Positions 57,200 to 64,000 of a DNA stretch of 64,000 bases are shown piece after piece. The position numbers were made by a program, and so were the translations under genes. Location: the NCBI GenBank assembly GCA_037976565.1, contig CP137683.1, positions 11,335,665-11,399,664 of the forward strand, written 5' to 3'. The notes beneath the pieces were generated by a model that worked only from the letters and a program-made list of their open reading frames with translations, ran no database searches and was not told the origin of the DNA. The stretch is from Mesocentrotus franciscanus (lineage: Eukaryota > Echinodermata > Echinoidea > Camarodonta > Strongylocentrotidae). The number at the start of each line of letters is the position of its first letter. Within the stretch, counting starts at the first letter, position 1.

Positions 57200-57800
57200 A
57201 ATGATGCAGAAGATATTTCCAACTTTAAGATAAAATAGCAAGCATGATGAAACAGTTTAGCACAAACAGATATATTCCATTGCTTATGTCACAACATTCA
57301 TTTGGCAAGTTTGAAACTCCTGGGGTATTTTCACAAAGAATTAAAATTTAACTTAGATTCAATATAGGTAAGCCGTATTGTGCTTTCAAAATCACAGGTA
57401 CAATCCAACAATTTTATACTTTTAACTACCAAAAATTCTCAAACCACAAAGATATTTATGGTTTTCTTAGAAGGCGCCACAGTGTGACACCCTTTAAAGA
57501 CACATAGAAGTCAGCTCTCATGGGGAATTCGACACCGTTCGGGTGTTTACCCAATAACAGGTGTTGTCAATCACCAGGGTTAGCCTTCAGTTTTATGACC
57601 ATTCGACCTTATGTAATGCTTTGCTTTTCCTCACCCGATCCGAAGCGGGATCCGAAGCTAGACTCTCCGAGAGATTAGGAGGTAATTCTTGACTGGCCTA
57701 CGGGTTTGCTGTGTGCAGATTTGTACTCCCATTAATGTTATTTCCACCAAGTCTGGTGTCAGCGAATTATGGCCTTCTGCACATGGAAACTGACGATCCA
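57200..57800. other. no gene seen; probable 3' flank of the LINE fragment
   Basis: The stretch 57530-57800 has balanced GC and includes GACACCGTTCGGGTGT (hairpin) and CGATCCGAAGCGGGATCCG. It could be the 3' untranslated region of the minus-strand LINE fragment next to it. Confidence 0.3.
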
Positions 57801-57806
57801 CTCACT

Positions 57807-58385
57807 TTAACAGTTGATTCTCCCAATAAATTTTTGAATTTTCCCCAACCGTTTTCCATCGTTCGTTCGTACGAAGAATATCAAGGAGTACATCATGATA
57901 GGAAGATCCTTATTTATCCAACTGATTGTCTCATCATCGAGCTCCCGAAGTCCAGAAGCACCGTGAGGGGATTTGTAGATAGGACAAGCATCGATGACAT
58001 GATCCATAGTTTGGATCTCTCCACAGGCACAGTTTGGCGATGGATCAGCTCCAATTTTATGCAGGAAGTATTGTGTACGGCCAACTCCAATTCTGATACG
58101 GTTGAGGTTGACCCAGCTTTTCTTGAGAGGTCGCTGCCACTTGGTTTTGCACAGGGCTCTGGGATGAACTCCTTCAAGTTGGTAGTAGACGAATTCCACT
58201 GGTCTGACCAGCGTTTTGCTTTCCAGGTGGGTAAGGTGGAGGGGGGCTTCTCAAACGGCAGCTCAGCAGCCTGTGTTGCAAAGTGTCTTCTAGGAGACGC
58301 TGTCCTTCAAAGGCAGAGGGGCAGGAACAAGGCATTTATCTCTGTCATGCTTTTGGGCAAGCTTAGTGTACTGCGCATCTCGTCT
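57807..58385 (-). pseudogene. non-LTR retrotransposon reverse transcriptase C-terminal domain
   Basis: The minus strand gives NSSTTNLKEFIPEPCAKPSG then SDLSRKA in one frame. After a one-base shift it gives KSWVNLNRIRIGVGRTQYFL, HKIGADPSPNCACGEIQTMD and HVIDACPIYKSPHG, with the frame closing at 57807. The order DLSRKxWVxLNRIRxGVGR, LHxxGxxxSPxCxCG and HxxDxCPxY is the hallmark C-terminal domain of several invertebrate LINE reverse transcriptases. The 235-codon plus-strand frame over the same place (57711-58418) is its antisense shadow. The frameshift and missing upstream palm make this a pseudogene. A TATCTTATTTTCAG tract at about 58388 precedes the homology and looks like a splice acceptor, probably by chance. 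Confidence 0.8.
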
Positions 58386-58419
58386 GAGCTGAAAATAAGA
58401 TATAAAACAGGCCTTTAAA

Positions 58420-59815
58420 AACTTTCAACACTTAAATGTTTGGAAAAGGTATATAGAGCCAATTCTTTGCTTTGTGATGATTTACATTCACCTAAAATTA
58501 AATTAAATTATAATAATATAATTGGGAGAATTAAGGAATTGACCACATCAGTTTTCCCAATTGTTATCATTAATAATGGTCTTTTCACTCGAACTTTCAT
58601 ATTATCTTTAATTGTACATCTAACATTGAAGTCAATACCTTAGCACCATTATCTCTCATCTGAACAATGTAACTAAGTCCCTTTATGGCTCGTTCAGATA
58701 TGATGCTGCAAAACATTCAAAACCGCAGAGTATTTTTAATGTTGACATAAAGTTCAATATGCTTTACATTTCTGTATATTATAAAACAAAGCTCACTGAA
58801 TACGCGCAGTCCAAAACATACTTCACTTTACACATAAACCAAATCTGCATCATTTTTAAAATTTGTTGGCGGTTCACGTGCCGTACCTGAGCAAGTCTTA
58901 ATTGCTTAAGAATGGAATCGATTTGTATTGCATTTACCTCACTCAATTTTTCTCTATTACCAACTTATATCATACACAGGTTTTAGGAACCGATACAAAG
59001 GGGGTGGGGGTGAGCATGAGACAGAGCATATCAAGTGTACGACATAAGTATATGAAACAGGTCAACTTCATAAATAGTAATTACAAATATACGCAAAATA
59101 CTGATTTTTTTACCCAAATCATTATGTCAGTTTGTAAACCCTGTAATTCGTTAAAATTGCAAGTGACATGATTCAGTTCTACAGCTTTGCCATTCAGGTT
59201 TGTGGCTACACCTCACCCCGCCCCATCCCCTCCCCCAATCTCTCTCTATAATCAATGGAGGGAAAAATAACCTGAAATATTTCTTGCAGTTATGCTATCG
59301 GGTGAGTGTAGACATCATTGTGGAAATATTCCTCTTCAGCTTGGACTCACGGTTTAGCTTTTGGGTGGAATCTCCTGTATTATGCACTGCTTTCAGATCC
59401 CGGGTACATAGGCGCAAAGAATTCTAATGGATGAAGAAAGCAAAAAGAAAGGAATACAATTAAGAAAAAACTGTTATATATTTTAAAACTGAAATGTAAA
59501 CAATTAATTAAATAATGAATTCTGCCAGAAAATTACTGCTTGGTAAGATTTATCAGAAATAATTTCTCATTGCTCACAAACATAATGTAAACACACCTTT
59601 GGATTTTAAACTTTTGTTGGCAATGCAAAACGTGATTCAGGATTGTTTTTGTAAATTATCAATACAATTCTAGTTTGCTGATGAGGGTAGAATAAAAGCT
59701 CCTTGACCTATGCTGAAGGGGAAATAAAAATGTTTGAAACTCGCAAAATATGGTCGGTTATTGCAACATACCTGCAGGTTTTAGTGATCTGAAATTAATT
59801 GAATTATATATACCG
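58420..59815. other. intergenic sequence, no gene seen
   Basis: AT-rich sequence with a short C-rich patch at 59212-59240. No recognised gene or element. Confidence 0.45.
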
Positions 59816-59821
59816 GTATAT

Positions 59822-59997
59822 ATAGTCAAACCTGCTTTAGTGACCACCTGTCTACAAGGACCACATTTTTGTTTCCCTTGAAAATGGTTTCTCATTGAAA
59901 AATGTACTAAAGGAACCTGTCTACAAAGGCCACCTGTCTACAAAGACCACTTTTTGTGTTTCCCTTGGGCGGTCGCTATAGACAGGTTTGACTGTAT
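59822..59997 (-). mobile_element. Tc1/mariner-type MITE
   Basis: Ends TAGTCAAACCTG and CAGGTTTGACTG are inverted repeats flanked by TATA/TA. The interior repeats CACCTGTCTACAAAGACCAC and TTTCCCTTG blocks in both halves. About 175 bp long. Elements of this CAGTCAAACCTG type are widespread in marine animal genomes. Confidence 0.75.
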
Positions 59998-60121
59998 ATT
60001 TGAAACTACCGGTAAGGAAAAATACGCCTTTCGAGTGAAATGATCAATTCTGTAGTGTCTAATTAGTCGGTGATCATGCACAATATGACAAAAAATGTAC
60101 AAAAATAATACAAGTACATGT

Positions 60122-60300
60122 ACACATTTACCGATAATGGCTTCGACCTTTTCATGAGGCTGCTGATCCTTAAGGAACATCCAGAAGGCTGAGAGAAAGT
60201 AGCATTTTCTGCATGGTACGTCTCACGTCAATCCAATCTATTGTGGCCACAATGTGCTTTGAATCCACTGCTTTGACGAAAGATGTTAAAACGATGCCTA
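60122..60300 (-). other. candidate exon(s), gene unknown
   Basis: On the minus strand TTATTTATTTTCTCATTAAT then TGTAG at 60301 is a strong acceptor-like signal. The following sequence is open in one frame as VLTSFVKAVDSKHIVATIDW then IDVRRTMQKM. A second acceptor-like tract (CTACTTTCTCTCAG) precedes FWMFLKDQQPHEKVEAIIG, which ends at a possible donor (ATCG then GTAAATG) at about 60122. I do not recognise the protein and could not connect it to another exon in phase. Confidence 0.25.
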
Positions 60301-60829
60301 CAATTAATGAGAAAATAAATAACGTTAAAACAAAATGAATGGTTGATAATGTATGCATGTGCAACACATGTATAGGCCTACTACAAACTTCTTTGTACAG
60401 CCCGTGGGGAAAGAATTTTGTTTACCATTTACGGGTGTAACCGATTATTTCCAGATAAAGGCTTGTGTTTACGGTAGCCTATAGGAACACACCATGAATT
60501 GATTAGAATTTATACCATTAAAACAATTTATGGTAACACAAATTTGTGCACGTCTTCAAAGGTGAAGTTTTTTTCTGATACATTTGCTGTCTAAAGACTA
60601 AACTCTGTAGAAACGACTTGTTTAAGGTTATATGTATGTGACACAAGTCACAATGCTTTATTCCTCTGCGCATCGCACTCACAAAGCTCAATTTCCAGAC
60701 ATCTGGGCCCAGTCTTATAAAAATTGCAATTAATTCAAATCATTTAGCTGCGCAAATAACCAATTCTTTTTATTTTTTAAAATAATAAAGCACTAAATTC
60801 TCAAAACTGACATTACTCACAGCAGATGT

Positions 60830-61070
60830 GAGGCAGGCGTACGGTAGGCGTACGGTATGCCATTGTATTGTGCAGCAGTTTGCCGTGAATCACGTGAGAA
60901 AGTGTATATTTTAAGCCTTCATTTTTAGGAAAAATAATCCAAAAAAAGATAAGAAAATTGACACGAAAGGGGTAAGAAACATAACTACTTTTAAATCATG
61001 ACCATTATTTGAACAATTGATGAAGATTTAGTTGATTTTGGGTTATGTTTTAGTAGGGTATCTCCACGCC
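60830..61070 (-). mobile_element. terminal-inverted-repeat element, family B, copy 2
   Basis: Reverse complement of the core of 10733-11128: TTTGCCGTGAATCACGTGAG, AGATAAGAAAATTGACA, GGTAAGAAACATAACTACTT, TTAAATCATGACCATTATTT and GAACAATTGATGAAGATTTA, ending TAGTAGGGTATCTCCACGCC. The outer inverted repeats are shortened or lost. Confidence 0.65.
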
Positions 61071-61104
61071 GTTAGGGTTAAGGTTTTAAAAAAATGGATA
61101 CGAA

Positions 61105-61425
61105 ACTACACTAATAATAATAATTATATTTGCTTATATAGCGCCTAACACTTACTTTATCAGAAGTCTTTAAGTTACTTAGTAAGTGCTCTACAATAAT
61201 GCAACATAATTACCCTGGCTTTAGCAGAGCAGCTGTCACGTGCTCTGCATTTCAAGGAATGAATTCCTACCAGGTCCCCATTTACTTCACCTGGGTGGAG
61301 TGTGGCAAATGTAGATCAATGTCTTGCCAAAGGACATTAGTGCCGCGGCGGGACTCGAACCGCGGACCAGTTGTGATCGACAGTCCGGCGACGTGTCCAC
61401 TCGACCACGACACCTCTACATCAAT
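61105..61425 (-). mobile_element. tRNA-derived SINE, complete head
   Basis: On the minus strand the head reads GTCGTGGTCGAGTGGACACG (A-box region) and GGTTCGAGTCCCGCCGCGGC (B-box region), as in a class-II-like tRNA. The body follows with GGCAAGACATTGATCTACAT, CACCCAGGTGAAGTAAATGG, GGAATTCATTCCTTGAAATG and GAGCACGTGACAGCTGCTCT, then AAGTGTTAGGCGCTATATAA and an (ATT)n end. It is the most complete copy of the family also seen at 35690-35972 and 63756-64000. Confidence 0.85.
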
Positions 61426-61429
61426 TACA

Positions 61430-62130
61430 CTAGCGCCCAGAATTGTTTGCAGAGCAGACCCTATGGTCGGCTTCTGTTTCTAAGTCTAAAGAGAGGAGCC
61501 GACCCTACCCAAATCAGACTAATCAGAATATCTATCCTAGTCAGATTTTATTGAAACTTTCATCAGTTTGCTTCTCTTATTTTTCTACTTTCTTTTAGTT
61601 TGAGAGTAGACTAGATCTAGTTGTATATTCAGGTTGGATTTCCCTTTAAAGGTACTATGTCCCATTTGCAGGCCAAAAAATGAAAACGTTAAATTCCAAC
61701 GGCATTTGAAAGACAATACTAATTTAGAACTTCCCTAAAAAAAAGGGGGGCTTGAAAATGTCTTTAAGTGGGAAAATAACAACTATTAGTTGTCAAATCG
61801 ACTTAGGAGCTATAGAGCCAGTAAGTAATAGTCTGATTTTTCAGACCATTGTACCGAATGGTCGTACGTTTTATGCTGCGCAAAGATTCAATCAGTTTAA
61901 TTTTGGCCATTACAAGAAGTGGGTTATTGATGTAGACAAATGCTCATGTACCCTTTACAGCTCATTTTATGTATGTTATTACCAAAGATGAAAAAGCCAG
62001 TCAGTCACTCAATAGTGTCTGACAGTGAAGTCTAGCAAGTAAACGGATTTCCTTGCATAATTTGAATATTAGGACACTGCTAACGTTTAAATTTCACAGA
62101 TAGGACATTAGATCTACATGACATAGACTA
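61430..62130. other. intergenic sequence, no gene supported
   Basis: A 79-codon frame at 61752-61991 on the plus strand has no recognisable domain. Confidence 0.4.
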
Positions 62131-62131
62131 T

Positions 62132-62335
62132 TCATAATTCCTGCAAAGTTCTACAAATTTGATGTTGGCTGCAAAAGGGACATATAGTATCTTTAAAGTC
62201 ATGTGTAGGCAAATGAATAAACTTTGCTTCAAATGATGCCCCAACCATGCATCCCATCAACAGGATCAAGATGTTACATAAAAATACATAGAAGGGAACA
62301 GCATGGACGCACTCCAGCAAAACTAGAGAGTCCAT
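62132..62335 (-). other. small open frame with one hydrophobic segment, status unclear
   Basis: A 67-codon minus-strand frame with FYVFLCNILILLMGCMVGAS as a possible membrane segment. CCCTTTTGCAG within it is a good splice-acceptor-like signal in the same frame as a short downstream tail, so part of it could be an intron and part an exon of the transcript suggested at 62525-62640. No homology is recognised. Confidence 0.2.
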
Positions 62336-62524
62336 GCTAATGCGTATGGACCTCTAGCACTGTATACATCTAAGAGTCAGGGGGAATCACTATTGCACTT
62401 TTATACCGGTAAAATACTCGACTAATACTACATATCATAGATTATGTTATATCTGTCTTACATTTGATAACATTAAGTTATCTAATTTTAATTTTAGAAT
62501 AAAAAAGAAATTTCGTAAACTCAC

Positions 62525-62619
62525 TTTTCAAGCCCCTTTTCTCTTCCTTTGACAGAGACGGCTGCATGGTTCCCTTCTCGTGATAGCGATGACACGAAAA
62601 CTGCGACGGCGGACACCAT
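62525..62619 (-). CDS. candidate first coding exon downstream of a CRE promoter
   Basis: On the minus strand an ATG at 62619 opens a 31-codon frame (MVSAVAVFVSSLSREGN...) that ends two bases into a codon at a consensus donor, AAAA then GTGAGT, at 62525/62524. Without splicing the frame stops at the very next codon. A possible partner is the acceptor CCCTTTTGCAG near 62170, which would keep frame for eleven more codons before a stop. The short product and the lack of a recognised domain keep confidence low. Confidence 0.3.
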
Positions 62620-62621
62620 AG

Positions 62622-62660
62622 TGACGTCATCGTGACGTCATTCTTAAGCACTTGCGCAAT
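62622..62660 (-). promoter_or_regulatory. two CRE sites and a C/EBP-type site
   Basis: Perfect TGACGTCA palindromes lie at 62622-62629 and 62633-62640, 11 bp apart. TTGCGCAAT, the C/EBP consensus, follows at about 62652-62660. CRE sites bind CREB/ATF dimers and typically lie within 100 bp of a start site. They abut the ATG of the candidate exon at 62525-62619 and could also serve a plus-strand transcript. Confidence 0.45.
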
Positions 62661-62934
62661 ATCTGACGGGTAGCTAGTCGTATCTCGCAGACATTTTCAG
62701 TTATTGCTTATCGCCGATTTAGTTTCAGATGTTAATATTGGCACGTCATTTAAATAATATGGCCTGTCATAATAGGATGGAGATTGATATTACCCTATTA
62801 TTAAAATATCGACACTATAGTATAATTGCAGGGCTGTGGAGAGTGGACAAACAAAAAAACCTGCAAAAAAGAAGAAAAATAAATAAAAAGAAGAACAAGT
62901 TAGACCCAAAGTATGCATCTAGCGTTAATAATCG

Positions 62935-63620
62935 GCTTAAAGAGGCAGCGCCCCGAAGGAGCAGGGTACAGGGCAGTGGGTGTTCCAGGGGAGGGGCCGG
63001 GCTGCCTCCCTGTTAAAAAAAAAACACCAGAGGTAAAAACACCCTTTTTGTTTAAAAATCAGACGGCCCTCCCTGGATTTTTTTTTTTTTTTGGGGTTCA
63101 AGAGGGGGCCTGGGTGTTGAGTTAAATAGTATTCACTATCCCCTCGCTTATTAACCGGCTGGCTGATTTGCCGCTAAATATTTTCTCACGAATTGGGCAA
63201 CAACAAAAAGTGCTCCTTAACTCACCCCCCTCTTTTCATCGGCTGGCTGGCCGCTACATATTTGTTTTTCTCACGGAATGGGCCCCTTTCTGGCCCCCAC
63301 CTTGCCGCCGGCTGGATCAGCACCTGGGACAGAAGATGGGGCACTGTGCTCCCCATCTTTTCAAGTGTCCCAAAGTACCTCTTTATCATAGGAAAAGTGT
63401 CCTTTTACGTAGGAAAAGTGCCCCTTTCCTTGTAAGAAGTAAAAAATCCTTCTGATAAGTGTCCCCTTTCCTTTCTCTATAACATGCGCCCTAATTTAAA
63501 GTGACTTATATATGGAGGCAAAGCAACTGTTTCTTTCATTTCCACTAATGCATGCTCGCCATGCTCGCCGCATTTATAGTTGATATAAATATGTTACTTA
63601 TTAAATGTCTTTTAGTCTTT
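62935..63620 (+). mobile_element. composite repeat: GGCTGGCTGATTTGCCGC and GTGCCCCTTTCC modules
   Basis: The first part (62935-63110) has CAGAGGTAAAAACACCCTTT, as at 16.2 kb. The second has AACCGGCTGGCTGATTTGCC and CTAAATATTTTCTCACGAAT, as at 22.1 kb, followed by a partial second copy. The third (63330-63620) has GGGGCACTGTGCTCCCC, AAAAGTGCCCCTTTCC and ATGCTCGCCATGCTCGCC, as in the element at 13330-15183 but with few internal tandem units. It ends abruptly at 63620. Confidence 0.6.
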
Positions 63621-63629
63621 CACTGCGAA

Positions 63630-63755
63630 AGGACCGCCGCGGCCTTTCGCCTGTGTGAGCGATATAAGGTGTTGAAAGGACGTACTTGAGAGTTGACATG
63701 TTGAATGGTGGAAGTGGTAAAACAAAACAAAAGAAGTTGGTGAATGCTATCCTAT
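63630..63755 (-). repeat. module shared with 35973-36110
   Basis: Reverse complement of the post-SINE module at 36 kb, including the GC hairpin (GCGAAAGGACCGCCGCGGCC then TTTCGC) in a less perfect form. Confidence 0.7.
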
Positions 63756-64000
63756 ACAGAATTATAATCATGATATGTGCTTATATAGCGCCTAACACTT
63801 ACTTTGTTGGAAGGCTCTAAGCGCTCTGCAATAATCCAGCATCATTACCCTGCATGGCTTTTCAGAGCAGCTGTCACGCGCTCTGCGTTAATTTCAAGGA
63901 ATAAATTCCTACCAGCTAGGTCCCCATTTACTTCACCTGGGTGGAGTGCATCACAAATGTGGATGAATTTCTTGCTGAGGGAAATCAACGTCCTGGAGTG
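63756..64000 (-). mobile_element. tRNA-derived SINE, cut by window end
   Basis: Minus-strand copy of the family at 35690-35972 and 61105-61425, with GCGCCTAACACTTACTTTGT, GAGCAGCTGTCACGCGCTCT, ACCAGCTAGGTCCCCATTTA and ATTTCTTGCTGAGGGAAATC as plus-strand words. It is closest to the 35.7-kb copy, including the same flanking module. The tRNA-like head would lie beyond the window. Confidence 0.8.

Noticed and set aside
57711..58418. 235-codon plus-strand frame
   Set aside because: It lies antisense to a clear LINE reverse transcriptase C-terminal domain on the minus strand, which explains its openness.

Overview
This is eukaryotic, AT-rich, repeat-dense nuclear DNA with almost no open coding sequence. 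The base texture (very frequent ACATGTA/TGTACATG words, many tRNA-derived SINEs, short inverted-repeat transposons and non-LTR retrotransposon remnants) fits a marine invertebrate. An echinoderm such as a sea urchin is my best guess, but it is an inference from texture and cannot be proved here. There are no bacterial features: no operons, ribosome-binding sites, CRISPR arrays or rRNA genes. One 500-N assembly gap lies at 27982-28481.

Genes. The one convincing gene is a C2H2 zinc-finger protein on the minus strand. A terminal exon at 48307-49421 carries eight fingers. It joins in phase, through a good acceptor and donor, to an upstream exon at about 50197-50397. That upstream exon appears to have lost one base in a five-G run next to a strong-context ATG. 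Three weaker signals are listed as candidates: a CRE-bearing promoter with a short first exon near 62.5-62.66 kb, an exon near 60.1-60.3 kb, and a first-exon or promoter signal near 39.1-39.3 kb. All are on the minus strand.

Retroelements. Six decayed fragments of non-LTR reverse transcriptases are visible: the left edge (minus), 19.2-19.7 kb (plus), 31.96-33.2 kb (minus, L1/Tx1-like), 36.1-36.9 kb (minus, with the YADD catalytic box), 53.07-53.4 kb (minus, L1-like) and 57.8-58.4 kb (minus). SINEs lie at 29.6, 35.7, 61.1 and 63.8 kb.

DNA transposons. Two TTAA-flanked (piggyBac-like) non-autonomous families are present. One is about 558 bp with two copies, and each copy has a related uninserted site elsewhere in the window. 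The other has three copies at 5.1, 17.9 and 42.1 kb. There are also mariner-like ends, a 1275-bp inverted-repeat element nested in a mariner-like copy, fold-back elements at 22.9-23.8 and 25.7-26.2 kb, and several hairpin elements.

Layout. 0-11 kb is mostly quiet intergenic sequence with scattered elements. 11-16 kb is a nested stack of satellites and a transposon with tandem repeats inside. 16-27 kb holds microsatellites, fold-backs and degenerate TTAGGG-like arrays. 27-31 kb holds the gap with a near-identical duplication beside it. 31-48 kb holds retroelement and TTAA-element remnants. 48-50.4 kb holds the zinc-finger gene. 50.4-56 kb is a GAA/AAG-tract duplication with stacked transposon insertions and a GACGTC-rich minisatellite. 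56-64 kb holds repeats, SINEs and the candidate exons.

I see no novel multi-gene system. What the window offers is a readable record of nested transposition, with uninserted paralogous sites preserved beside the inserted ones.
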